This document shows, piece by piece, positions 35,196 through 43,791 of a stretch of DNA of 64,000 nt. The DNA is from Chloroflexota bacterium (GTDB taxonomy: Bacteria; Chloroflexota; Dehalococcoidia; Lucifugimonadales; UBA3495). Location: positions 1-64,000 of the forward strand of contig JACZUF010000014.1 in assembly GCA_022573285.1 (NCBI GenBank), in the 5' to 3' direction. The notes below the pieces were generated by a model. The model saw only the letters and a program-made list of their open reading frames with translations, made no database searches and was not told the DNA's origin. A program made the translations under genes and the position numbers. Position 1 is the first letter of the stretch. The number at the start of each line of letters is the position of its first letter.

Positions 35196-35816
35196 ATGCC
35201 GGAGCTGAGGGGCGCCCGGATAATATTGCGGGACAAGCGGGTCGAAGACGCCGAGAAGGACTACCAATGGCGCAGCGACCCGGAACTGGCCCGCCTGGAC
35301 GCCGCCATCCCTCTCACCATGTCTTTCGAACGCTACATGAAGCTGTTCGAAGACCAGTTGAAGTACCCCACCCCCGGGTCCCACCATTTTTCCATAGAAA
35401 CCCTAGCCACCGGCACCATGGATGGCAAGTTCATCGGCAACTGCATGTACTACGACCTGGATACGGTCAACTTGGAGGCCGAACTGGGGATCGTAGTCGG
35501 CGACCGCGATTACTGGAGCGACGGGTACGGCTACGATGCGGTGACCACGCTGCTCGACCACCTGTTCACCACCCGCAACCTGAAGCGGGTCTACCTGCAC
35601 ACGCTGGAGTGGAACAAACGCGCCCTGCGGAGTTTCTCCAACAGTGGGTTCAACCCGGTGCGGCCGGTCCGGCGGATGGCCCATGACTTCATACTCATGG
35701 AGGTCCTCCGGGACGATTGGTTGGCCCATGCGGAAGAGCAGCTGGCCGCCCGTTTCAGGGGACCGGACAAACCCGAAACCCAGACCCACCCGTCCGGTCA
35801 GACCACAGCCGGCTAG
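35196..35816 (+). CDS. GNAT-family N-acetyltransferase
   Basis: A 206-residue RimJ/RimL-type acetyltransferase. It shows LRDKRVEDAEKDYQWRSDPE at the start, the acetyl-CoA region GIVVGDRDYWSDGYGYDAVT and the C-terminal NKRALRSFSNSGF motif. It acetylates an amine of a protein or small molecule. It starts 3 nt after the Nudix gene. Its stop TAG sits inside CTAG, the palindrome that also supplies the stop of hisA on the other strand. Confidence 0.9.
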   Translation: MPELRGARIILRDKRVEDAEKDYQWRSDPELARLDAAIPLTMSFERYMKLFEDQLKYPTPGSHHFSIETLATGTMDGKFIGNCMYYDLDTVNLEAELGIVVGDRDYWSDGYGYDAVTTLLDHLFTTRNLKRVYLHTLEWNKRALRSFSNSGFNPVRPVRRMAHDFILMEVLRDDWLAHAEEQLAARFRGPDKPETQTHPSGQTTAG

Positions 35817-36529
35817 GCCACGGCGGCTACGGCCTCGGCAAGATTGACCGCCCCGGTATATAGGGCCCGCCCCACGATCACTCCTTCAACCCCCGTCGGC
35901 AGCAACTCTTTGATGTGCTCGATGGAAGCGACGCCTCCCGACGCCAGCACCGCCAGGCCCGTTTCCCTGGCCAGTTGGGCGTTGGTCCCAATGTCGGGCC
36001 CCGTCAGCGCGCCGTCCCTGGAGATATCGGTGTAGAGCAGCCGCACAACCCCGATCTGGGCCATCCGGCGGGCCAGTTCCAGCACCGTAACGGTGCTGGC
36101 CTCGGTCCATCCCTGCAGCGCCACCAACCCGTCCTTGGCGTCCAGCGACACCACCACCCGCTGGCTGCCGTGCTTCCGGCAGACCTCTTGGACCATGTCC
36201 GGGTCGCGCACCGCTGCGGTGCCGATCACCACCCGGTCGGCGCCGGCGTCGAGCCAGGCCTCGGCGGCCGCCAGGTCTCGTATGCCGCCGCCCACCTGGA
36301 CCGGTATGTCGAGACCCCGGACGATGGATGCGATCACTTCCAGGTGGGCCGGTTTTCCCCGTACCGCCCCATCCAGGTCGACCAGGTGCAGCCGGCGGCC
36401 GCCCTGCTCCTGCCAGGACAGGGCCGTGGCCAATGGGTCGTCGGAGAACACGGTCTCCTGATTAAAGTCGCCTTGAAACAGCCGCACGCAACGGCCGTCT
36501 TTCAGGTCAATGGCTGGAATAACTTCCAT
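35813..36529 (-). CDS. hisA: Phosphoribosylformimino-AICAR-P isomerase (HisA)
   Basis: A 238-residue TIM-barrel enzyme of histidine synthesis, converting ProFAR to PRFAR. The first catalytic Asp is in AIDLKDGRCVRL (Asp8) and the second in LYTDISRDG. Phosphate-binding GGVASIEH is present near the end. The start is ATG 36529. It lies 77 nt downstream of hisH in the same direction. The remaining his genes are not adjacent. It is convergent with the GNAT gene with a 4-base overlap. Confidence 0.96.
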   Translation of the reverse strand: MEVIPAIDLKDGRCVRLFQGDFNQETVFSDDPLATALSWQEQGGRRLHLVDLDGAVRGKPAHLEVIASIVRGLDIPVQVGGGIRDLAAAEAWLDAGADRVVIGTAAVRDPDMVQEVCRKHGSQRVVVSLDAKDGLVALQGWTEASTVTVLELARRMAQIGVVRLLYTDISRDGALTGPDIGTNAQLARETGLAVLASGGVASIEHIKELLPTGVEGVIVGRALYTGAVNLAEAVAAVA

Positions 36530-36606
36530 GGAGCAAACCTGTCGATTACCGATCGATTACCGGGATGGGACTCAGGGGGCAGTCCTGTGGAAAACCGGAA
36601 TGGGAC

Positions 36607-37269
36607 TCAGCCGGCGCCGGAGGGCTTACCGGACGCCAGGCCCCGGTCCGCCAGTCCAATAAAATTCTTGTAGAGTTGCAGCCCCGCTGGGCCACTCTTC
36701 TCCGGGTGGAACTGGGTGGCGACCAGGTTGTCCTTGGCGTAGACGCTGCAGAACGGGATGCCGTATTCGGTCGTGCCGCTGACGCCGGCCGGGTCTTCCG
36801 GTGCGGCGTAGTAGCTGTGCACGAAGTAAAAATAGCTGTCCTGGGGGATGCCGGCCAGCACCGGGTGCCGATTCGGTTGGTCCCCGTTTTGATCCAGAAA
36901 CCGGACGCTGTTCCAGCCCATGTGGGGCACCTTAAGCCCGGGCGGCAGCAGCTTGGTTTTGCCCGGAATCACGCCCAGGCAGGGCTTGTCTCCTTCCTCG
37001 GTCCGGTCCATGAGCAGTTGCAGGCCGAGGCAGACGCCCAAGAAGGGTCTTCCCGAGGCTATGTAGTCCCGGATGGGCCCCACCAGTTCCCGTTGGTTCA
37101 AGGCGTCCATGGCCGCGGGCCCTGAGCCCACGCCGGGCAGCACCACGGCGTCGGCGCGGTCAAACTCCGCCGCGTCGCCGGTGACTAGGGGAGTCACCCC
37201 TTGAGACTCCAACGCCCGCGAGACGCTGCGCAGGTTGCCCGAATCGTAATCGATAACCACCAGTTTCAT
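36607..37269 (-). CDS. hisH: Imidazole glycerol phosphate synthase glutaminase subunit (HisH)
   Basis: A 220-residue class I glutamine amidotransferase. The nucleophile is in GVCLGLQLL and the His-Glu pair in ATQFHPEKSG. It hydrolyses glutamine and channels ammonia to HisF, which is not in this window. The start is ATG 37269. It precedes hisA by 77 nt, so the two probably form a small his operon. Confidence 0.96.
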   Translation of the reverse strand: MKLVVIDYDSGNLRSVSRALESQGVTPLVTGDAAEFDRADAVVLPGVGSGPAAMDALNQRELVGPIRDYIASGRPFLGVCLGLQLLMDRTEEGDKPCLGVIPGKTKLLPPGLKVPHMGWNSVRFLDQNGDQPNRHPVLAGIPQDSYFYFVHSYYAAPEDPAGVSGTTEYGIPFCSVYAKDNLVATQFHPEKSGPAGLQLYKNFIGLADRGLASGKPSGAG

Positions 37270-37329
37270 TATTTCGTGTCTTTATCCCCTAATTATCCCC
37301 TAATTTTTGCAATGCAAGACCCGCAATCG

Positions 37330-37440
37330 TGTACTTGCCCGTTCGTGGTGAGCCCGTCGAACCACCGCTGCTCATGGGCCTGGCTTCTTACTCAGCGCCA
37401 TGGCTGGTACGCGCCCTTCGACAAGCTCAGGACGAACGGA
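37330..37440. repeat. Dispersed repeat pair, GTTCGTGGTGAGCCCGTCGAA type
   Basis: Two inverted copies of the core flank about 65 bases: CCCGTTCGTGGTGAGCCCGT(CGAACC) on the left and CCCTTCGACAAGCTCAGGAC(GAACGG) on the right. They share the core of the copies at 28.2, 29.2 and 34.0 kb. Confidence 0.65.
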
Positions 37441-37470
37441 TATCGTCGGTATCTCCGATTCCCAAACCAG

Positions 37471-38061
37471 TCACGTGGCCCGTTCGATGGGCAGTTCCCG
37501 GTCCTCGTACCGGGCCAAGACGAACAGCAGGTCGCCCAGCCGGTTCAGATAGGTCATGATCAGGCTGTTGGTGAGCAGGTCCTGCTCGTTCATGGCCACC
37601 ACCCGGCGTTCGGCGGTGCGGATTACGCAGCGGGCCAGATCGATGGCGGCCGAGGCCTGGGACCCGCCGGGCAGGATGAATACCTTGGGCATCTCGAACT
37701 CCTCTTCCAAGGAGTCGATGGCCTTTTCCAGATTCGTCACCATCTCTTCGGTCACCGGCTTGAAATGCTGCTGGAACAACTCGTACTTTTCCGGGTCCGT
37801 GGCCAGCTCGGCGGCGATGGTGAACAACTCCCGCTGCAGGTCGCGCAGCAGGTCGTTGACCCGCTGGTCGCTGGTCATGGCCCGGGCCAGGCCCATGACG
37901 GAAACGGCTTCGTCGGTGATGCCGTAGGCCTCGGTGTTGGGGCTGTTCTTGGAGATCCGGCCTCCGTAGAGCAGGCTGGTCTCGCCGCCGTCGCCGAACT
38001 TGGTATAGACCTTTTTCCTGTAATCGTCCGATGTGGAAGAAGACACGCGCGGCACCTTCAA
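37471..38061 (-). CDS. Cob(I)yrinic acid a,c-diamide adenosyltransferase, PduO type
   Basis: A 196-residue PduO-type ATP:cob(I)alamin adenosyltransferase. The ATP-binding YTKFGDGGETSLLYGGRISK and the AYGITDEAVS helix are near the N-terminus, and a RTAERRVV-like motif near residue 150 is also typical. It forms a trimer and makes adenosylcobalamin. The start ATG 38061 is close to the divergent cofE. There is no cobalamin riboswitch that I can see. Confidence 0.92.
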   Translation of the reverse strand: MKVPRVSSSTSDDYRKKVYTKFGDGGETSLLYGGRISKNSPNTEAYGITDEAVSVMGLARAMTSDQRVNDLLRDLQRELFTIAAELATDPEKYELFQQHFKPVTEEMVTNLEKAIDSLEEEFEMPKVFILPGGSQASAAIDLARCVIRTAERRVVAMNEQDLLTNSLIMTYLNRLGDLLFVLARYEDRELPIERAT

Positions 38062-38201
38062 AATGACTGGTTAGGGAGTCGCCAACGGCCGAATATCAGG
38101 CGTGATATGGCCGGAAAGGCCAGGCTGCCGGCAAGTCGAATTGTAGCATAGGGGTTTGGTGGGGGCTATACTATCCACCACTCCAGAAGAGGTGCGATGT
38201 T

Positions 38202-38960
38202 ATGCCGCCGGAAGTGCGTGTCATTGGTGTCGAAGCCATGCCCGAGTTCAAGGAAGGGGACGACCTGGCGGGCCTGATGATCGACGCCGCCCAGGCCCAG
38301 GGCACGCCCATCGAGGCTGGAGACGTGCTGGTGGTGACCCAGAAAATTGTCTCCAAGGTCGAGGGCAAGGTGGTTAACATAAGTGACGTGGAGGCTTCGC
38401 CCCTGGCCATCGCCATCACCGAAGGCCACCGCCGGGACCCGCGGCACACCGAGTGGATCCTGCGGGAATCCAAACGCATCGTGCGCATGGACCATGGGGT
38501 GATCATCTCCGAGACCAAGCACGGGTTCTACTGCGCCAACGCCGGCATCGACGCGTCCAACATCCCGGGCAAAGACACCTTGGCCCTGCTGCCCGACGAC
38601 TCCGACGCCTCGGCCCGGGGCATCCGGCAGGCGGTGAAAGACCGGCTGGGCGTGGACGTGGCGGTGATCGTCTCCGACACCTTTGGCCGCCCCTGGCGCA
38701 ACGGCGCCACCGACGTGGCCATCGGCGTCGCCGGAATGGACCCCCTTCACAGCTATGTGGGCCAGACGGACAGCTTTGGCCATGAGCTGTTCACCACCGA
38801 GATCGCAGTCGCCGATGAACTGGCCGCCGCCGGGGAACTGGTGGGCGGCAAGGTGGCGGGCGTCCCCGTGAGCATCATCCGGGGTTACCCCTACATCCCC
38901 ATGGAAGACGCCAGCATCCAGCGTTTGCTGCGGGGGTCTGATAAGGACCTGTTTCGCTAG
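38202..38960 (+). CDS. cofE: Coenzyme F420-0:L-glutamate ligase
   Basis: A 252-residue CofE/FbiB-N-type GTP-dependent ligase that adds glutamates to F420-0. Visible family marks are GDVLVVTQKIVSKVEGKVV near residue 44, PRHTEWILRES, GFYCANAGIDASN and SDTFGRPWRNGATDVAIG. It is the short archaeal-type form without the nitroreductase domain of mycobacterial FbiB. Its presence implies F420-dependent redox enzymes in the organism, as known for several Chloroflexota and Actinobacteria. The other F420 genes are not here. Confidence 0.94.
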   Translation: MPPEVRVIGVEAMPEFKEGDDLAGLMIDAAQAQGTPIEAGDVLVVTQKIVSKVEGKVVNISDVEASPLAIAITEGHRRDPRHTEWILRESKRIVRMDHGVIISETKHGFYCANAGIDASNIPGKDTLALLPDDSDASARGIRQAVKDRLGVDVAVIVSDTFGRPWRNGATDVAIGVAGMDPLHSYVGQTDSFGHELFTTEIAVADELAAAGELVGGKVAGVPVSIIRGYPYIPMEDASIQRLLRGSDKDLFR

Positions 38961-38984
38961 GGCCATTAGTTTCAGCCAGACCCA

Positions 38985-39230
38985 TTCCATCTTATTGTCA
39001 TTCTGAAGCGTTCCCGATGCGTCGGGAAAGAATCTCGTTCCTGTTGGGCCAGGCCTGATCAAGAACAAAGAGACCCTTCGCTCCACTCAGGGTGACAGTG
39101 GGGGAGAAGGATTCGGTTACACACACCGCTGTCATTCTGAGGCGTCAGCCGAAGAATCCCGTTACCACCAGCCCTGCACTTATCAAGAACAAAGAGGCCC
39201 TTCGCTCCACTCAGCGTGGCATCGGCGGTG
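38985..39230. repeat. Tandem pair of dispersed repeat units
   Basis: Two related units, each with CATTCTGA-GCGT and CCGATGCGTCGGG-like segments followed by a 33-base stretch beginning ATCAAGAACAAAGAG. The 33-base stretch is at 39058-39090 and again at 39182-39214 with one mismatch. They lie between the convergent cofE and dinB. Confidence 0.75.
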
Positions 39231-39240
39231 AACGGCCGTC

Positions 39241-40368
39241 TTACCCTTGCCCGGCATCGTCCGAGGAGGCGTCGTCACCGGCGAACAGCGGCAGTTGCTG
39301 CTCCTCCGGCTCCGCGGCTTCCGAAGTGTCTCCAAAGTTGGTGACGCCGACGCCCAGCAGCCGGAAGGTCCGCCCCGGTTCCAACTCCGCCGACAACAAC
39401 GCCCAGGCCGTCTCTTTGATCGGCTCTTCGGCATTGGTATGGTAGGGCAGGGTGGACTGGCGGGTGAAGGTGGTGAAGTCGGCCAGCCGCAGCTTCACCG
39501 TGACCGTCCGGCCCTTGAGGCCCTTGCGCTCCAACTGGTGGGCCACTCCGACCGCCTGGCGTTCCACCACGCTTCTCAATTCGGCCTCGTCGCCGACGTC
39601 GTTGGCGAAGGTGGTCTCCGAGGACAGTGATTTGGCGGCGCGCTCGGTGTGCACCGGCTCATCGTCCTGCCCCATCGCCTTGTCGCGGACGCCGGCGGCG
39701 CGCTGACCGAACATCCGGGCGAACCACTCCAGGGGTTGCTCCGCCAACTGGCCGATGGTCTCGATGCCCTCCCGGTGCAGCCGTTCCGCGGTCTTGGGGC
39801 CGATGCCCCACAGCTTGTTCACGGACAACGGCGCCAGGAACGCCGCTTCGTCTCCGGGCTGGACCACCACCAGACCGTCGGGCTTGTCCAGGTCCGAGCC
39901 GATCTTGGCCACCGTCTTGCAGGTGCCGACACCCACGGACAGGACCATCCCAGTCTCATCGGCGATACGGCGCTTGAGGTCCAGGGCGATTGCCAGAGGG
40001 GCCTGTCCGGCTTCGACCACGGCCGTCACGTCCAGATATGCTTCGTCGAGGGAAAGGGGTTCCACCAAGCCGGTCAGGTCCCGAAATATCGCCATCACCT
40101 CGCCCGACTTCTCCCGGTAGCGGCCGAACCTGGGAGGAACGATTATCCCCTGGGGGCAACGGTTCACGGCCGTCCGCATGGGCATGGCCGAGTGCACGCC
40201 AAACTCCCTGGCCTCGTAGGAAGCGGTGGCGACCACGCCCCTATTCTCCGGGCGGCCGCCGACCAGCACCGGCTTGCCCGCCAATTCCGGGTTGTCCAAC
40301 TGCTCTACGGTGGCGTAGAAGGCGTCCAGGTCGGCGTGGATGATGTGCCGCAATTGCCGAGACCTCAA
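39241..40368 (-). CDS. dinB: DNA polymerase IV
   Basis: A 375-residue Y-family translesion polymerase. Catalytic motifs are HADLDAFYATVEQ at the start and SLDEAYLDVT near residue 103. The little-finger domain follows, and the C-terminus carries QLPLF, a beta-clamp binding motif, in an acidic tail. It copies past lesions at low fidelity. The start is ATG 40368. No LexA or imuA-like gene is adjacent, and no obvious SOS box is seen upstream. Confidence 0.95.
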   Translation of the reverse strand: MRSRQLRHIIHADLDAFYATVEQLDNPELAGKPVLVGGRPENRGVVATASYEAREFGVHSAMPMRTAVNRCPQGIIVPPRFGRYREKSGEVMAIFRDLTGLVEPLSLDEAYLDVTAVVEAGQAPLAIALDLKRRIADETGMVLSVGVGTCKTVAKIGSDLDKPDGLVVVQPGDEAAFLAPLSVNKLWGIGPKTAERLHREGIETIGQLAEQPLEWFARMFGQRAAGVRDKAMGQDDEPVHTERAAKSLSSETTFANDVGDEAELRSVVERQAVGVAHQLERKGLKGRTVTVKLRLADFTTFTRQSTLPYHTNAEEPIKETAWALLSAELEPGRTFRLLGVGVTNFGDTSEAAEPEEQQLPLFAGDDASSDDAGQG

Positions 40369-40526
40369 CTACCCAAAAACTTAGGCCGGGATATCTTATT
40401 TTACTGCGGTTGGCGGCACGGGTCAGCCAGCCGGTTTCAGGTCGATTTCAGGTGATTGATCGGGATAATCACCGGATTGTCACGGGCCGGTTCGGTATCT
40501 TCGGGGAAGGACCATTGATTTCGATG

Positions 40527-40555
40527 TTGACGGAACAGGGGCGCGAGTGTATAAC
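40527..40555 (+). promoter_or_regulatory. Sigma70-type promoter for tetR-MMPL
   Basis: TTGACG at 40527-40532, a 17-nt spacer and TATAAC at 40550-40555. It sits about 50 nt upstream of the TetR gene, a natural place for autoregulation, though I cannot identify a clear palindromic operator. Confidence 0.6.
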
Positions 40556-40606
40556 CGAACGAACATTCATTTTTAAAAGCGAACCGCCGTTTTTTATAGG
40601 TGTGCG

Positions 40607-41230
40607 ATGCCAAAGGTAAGTGATGCCCATATAGAAGCCCGTCACCAGCAGATATTGGAGGCGGCAAGGGCCTGCTTTGCCCGGCAGGGATTTCACCAGA
40701 CCAGCATCCAGGACATCTGCCGGGAAGCGGAATTGAGTCCCGGAGCGGTCTACAAGTATTTCCCGAGCAAAGAACACATCATCGCCGCCAGCTGTTTGGA
40801 CTGCCAGCAGGCTGGCATGGAGATGATCGAGTCGGCCAGGTCCCAGGGCGGGACGGCGCTACAGGCCCTCGATTTCCTAGTCGAACATGGATTCGGCATG
40901 CTCGATCAAGAGGAATCCCGGGAATTTATGATGATGAGCGTCCAGCTATGGTCGGAGGCGTTGCGCAGCTCCGAAGTAAAGGACGCTCTGTTGTCCGGGT
41001 CGTACGACACCTGGGTGCAGGGTCTGGCGGGATTATTCGAACAGGCCCAGAAAGAGGGCGATGTGGACCCTGGTCTGGACGCAACCTCATTTGCCCGGAT
41101 CATGTTTGGCCTGTGGCACGGACTACTCCTGCACAAGTCGCTGGACCCGGACATCGATGTCAATGCCTGTGCAAAATTGATGCAGGTCTTATACCACGGG
41201 ATATTCAGGACACCGGCGGAAACTCCATAG
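40607..41230 (+). CDS. TetR-family transcriptional regulator
   Basis: A 207-residue regulator. The N-terminal helix-turn-helix is EARHQQILEAARACFARQGF then TSIQDICREAELSPGAVYKYFPSKE (about residues 6-55), and a helical ligand-binding domain follows. It precedes an MMPL transporter by 49 nt and probably represses it until a toxic or lipid ligand binds. The inducer is unknown. Confidence 0.93.
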   Translation: MPKVSDAHIEARHQQILEAARACFARQGFHQTSIQDICREAELSPGAVYKYFPSKEHIIAASCLDCQQAGMEMIESARSQGGTALQALDFLVEHGFGMLDQEESREFMMMSVQLWSEALRSSEVKDALLSGSYDTWVQGLAGLFEQAQKEGDVDPGLDATSFARIMFGLWHGLLLHKSLDPDIDVNACAKLMQVLYHGIFRTPAETP

Positions 41231-41279
41231 CAGCGGCGTCCGATTCAGATAGGGAACACAAATTGGGAGGAAATGACCG

Positions 41280-43511
41280 ATGGCGATGACTTTTTCAACG
41301 GAGAACCTGGCGAGAAGCAGCGCAACCCGTCCCTGGCGGGTGGTGGCAGTCTGGGTGTTCGTCTTTCTCGTGGGCGGATTTCTGATGGCCACGCTCCTTA
41401 AAGACGGCGAAACCACCGCGTTTGTCTTCACGGGCAATCCGGAGGTCAATCAGGGCTTGAAACTACTGGAGGACGAAATTCGGGGGCCCACCGGAACCAA
41501 CGAGATAGTTGTGATCGAATCATCGACTTTCACGGTTGATGACCCGCAGTTCCGGCAGGTGGTGGAGTCCTTGACCGCTAACCTGGCGCAGTTGGGTCCA
41601 GAGATCATCCGCTTGGAAACCCTGGGCAACTTCTACTCCACCGGCGCGACCCAATTGGTGTCCGGCGACCGCAAAACGACCCTTATCTCCTTCGTCATGG
41701 CCGGAGACTTCGACGACAACTCCGACAACATCCCCGATGTTGTGGACACGGTCCATGCGGCCCAGGGACAAAAAGGCTTCGGGATTTTAATCACCGGTCA
41801 GGCCACCATCGGTCTCGACCAACGGGAACTCGGCCAAGAGGACTTGCTAAAGGGTGAAATGTTCGGCATCCCAATCGCCCTAATCATCTTGATCGTGGTG
41901 CTGGGAGCCCTTGCGGCAGCGATTGTGCCCTTGGTGATGGCCATTGTGTCCATCGTGGTCGCCACAGGCGCGGCCGCCTTGGTGGGCCAGGTTTTCGAGC
42001 TGTCGTTCTTCGTGGAAAACATCATTACCATGATCGGACTGGCCGTGGGCATCGACTACTCCCTGTTTGTGATTTCCCGCTACCGTGAAGAGCGGGGCCG
42101 TGGGCTGGAGAAGATTGACGCCATCGCTCACGCCGGGGCAACGGCCACCCGGGCCGTGATATTCAGCGGCATGACCGTGGTGCTGGCCCTGCTCGGCATG
42201 TTGCTGATCCCCTTCAACATCTTCATCTCCATCGGCATCGGGGCAAGCCTGGTGGTGCTCGCCGCCATGGCGGCAGCCATGACGCTGTTGCCCGCCATAT
42301 TGGGCATCATGGGCGACAAGGTAAATTCCCTGAGGATTCCCTTCATCGGGAAGGGTCAGGCCAGCTTCGATCCCACCAAATCCAGTGGTTTCTGGGACAA
42401 GATCGTCCGGTTAGTCATGGCCCAGCCGGTAATAAGCCTATTACTATCCGGTGGACTATTGATCGCCGCAACGGTGCCTTTCTTCGGCATCAACACCGGG
42501 TTCGCCGGGGTATCCACTTTGCCAGATAAGCTGGAGTCCAAGCAGGCGTTCCTGGTGCTGGACGAGAAATTCTCCTTCGGGGAAGTCACCCCGGCCGAGA
42601 TCGTGATTCAAGGTGACATCGCATCGCCGGTGGTCCAAGCTAGTATTGATCGTCTGAGGGAACTCCTGGCCACCGATGCGGCTTTCAGCGAACCCAGGGA
42701 ACTGGAAATCTCCGACAGTGGCACCGTTGCCTTGTTGGCTGTGCCCGTGGCGGGAGATACATCCGGAGATGCCTCCATCGCGGCGGTAACACGCTTGCAT
42801 GATCTCTATGTGGTGGAAGCCTTCGCCGGCACCGACGCCAATGTTTACATAACCGGCGAGACGGCTTTCAACATCGAGTTCTTTGCCGTATCGGCCCGCT
42901 CGGCTTGGATCGTGTTCCCCTTCGTTCTGGGAGTCAGCTTCCTGCTGTTGACAGTGGTGTTCCGCTCCATACTGCTGCCAATCAAGGCCATCATCCTCAA
43001 CCTGTTGGCTGTGGGTGCCGCCTACGGCATCCTGGTGTTGGTCTTCCAGAAGGGATTCCTGGCCAGCGCATTCGGGTTCCAGGAGTCTCCCATCATCGAG
43101 GCCTGGATTCCGTTATTCCTGTTCACCATCCTGTTCGGGTTGTCCATGGACTACCACGTCTTCCTGCTGTCCCGCATCCGAGAGCGGTTCGACCAAACCC
43201 AGGACAATACCGAGTCGGTGGCCTTTGGCATCCGTTCCACCGGACGGCTGATCACCGGAGCGGCCCTGATCATGGTCGCCGTCTTCTGGGGATTCGCCAC
43301 GGGCTCCTTGGTGGGCCTGCAGCAGATGGGCTTCGGACTGGGCATAGCCATCCTGCTGGACGCCACCATCGTCCGGACCGTGATGGTGCCCGCGTCCATG
43401 AAGCTCTTGGGCAAGTGGAACTGGTACCTGCCCAATTGGCTGGAGTGGATTCCCAACGTGCGGTTCGAGCCCAAGAAACTGGCGCAGGCCCCAGCGCCCG
43501 CCGACGACTAA
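41280..43511 (+). CDS. MMPL/RND-family transporter
   Basis: A 743-residue inner-membrane transporter with two repeated halves. Each half has one helix, an extracytoplasmic loop and a block of five helices. The first block carries GLAVGIDYSLFVISRYREE and the second GLSMDYHVFLLSRIRER, the proton-relay Asp-Tyr pairs of the MMPL subgroup. It exports lipids or hydrophobic compounds using the proton gradient. It is the second gene after tetR. The start ATG 41280 has GGGAGG about 10 nt upstream. Confidence 0.93.
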   Translation: MAMTFSTENLARSSATRPWRVVAVWVFVFLVGGFLMATLLKDGETTAFVFTGNPEVNQGLKLLEDEIRGPTGTNEIVVIESSTFTVDDPQFRQVVESLTANLAQLGPEIIRLETLGNFYSTGATQLVSGDRKTTLISFVMAGDFDDNSDNIPDVVDTVHAAQGQKGFGILITGQATIGLDQRELGQEDLLKGEMFGIPIALIILIVVLGALAAAIVPLVMAIVSIVVATGAAALVGQVFELSFFVENIITMIGLAVGIDYSLFVISRYREERGRGLEKIDAIAHAGATATRAVIFSGMTVVLALLGMLLIPFNIFISIGIGASLVVLAAMAAAMTLLPAILGIMGDKVNSLRIPFIGKGQASFDPTKSSGFWDKIVRLVMAQPVISLLLSGGLLIAATVPFFGINTGFAGVSTLPDKLESKQAFLVLDEKFSFGEVTPAEIVIQGDIASPVVQASIDRLRELLATDAAFSEPRELEISDSGTVALLAVPVAGDTSGDASIAAVTRLHDLYVVEAFAGTDANVYITGETAFNIEFFAVSARSAWIVFPFVLGVSFLLLTVVFRSILLPIKAIILNLLAVGAAYGILVLVFQKGFLASAFGFQESPIIEAWIPLFLFTILFGLSMDYHVFLLSRIRERFDQTQDNTESVAFGIRSTGRLITGAALIMVAVFWGFATGSLVGLQQMGFGLGIAILLDATIVRTVMVPASMKLLGKWNWYLPNWLEWIPNVRFEPKKLAQAPAPADD

Positions 43512-43791
43512 CCTAAACAACGGAGCTCAATCTGCGGAATGTAGGGGCAGGTTTGTAACCTGCCCTGCTCCGCGACAGTCATGTCCGAGAAAAGGCGGCG
43601 TCCCTCTCGCGTCGTCTAGGTTCTTGTAGATTGGCCAATGCGCGCAAAGGCTGGTTATAAACCCGCCCCTACATGTCTAATTCGCCGAGCCGTGGCGCGA
43701 GGCGGGCCGAGGCGATACAATACTCCCCGATTGGCGGCGCGGCGGCGTCCCGATTGGCAAACGAGAGTTCCAAGAGTTCTAAGGAGGCCTG
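43512..43791. repeat. Intergenic region with GGGGCAGGTT palindromes
   Basis: The hairpin GGGGCAGGTT-TGT-AACCTGCCCT at 43544-43566 and the related GGTTATAAACCCGCCCCTACA near 43651-43675 face each other across about 90 bases. They match the palindrome at the start of the window. No gene is seen. Confidence 0.55.
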
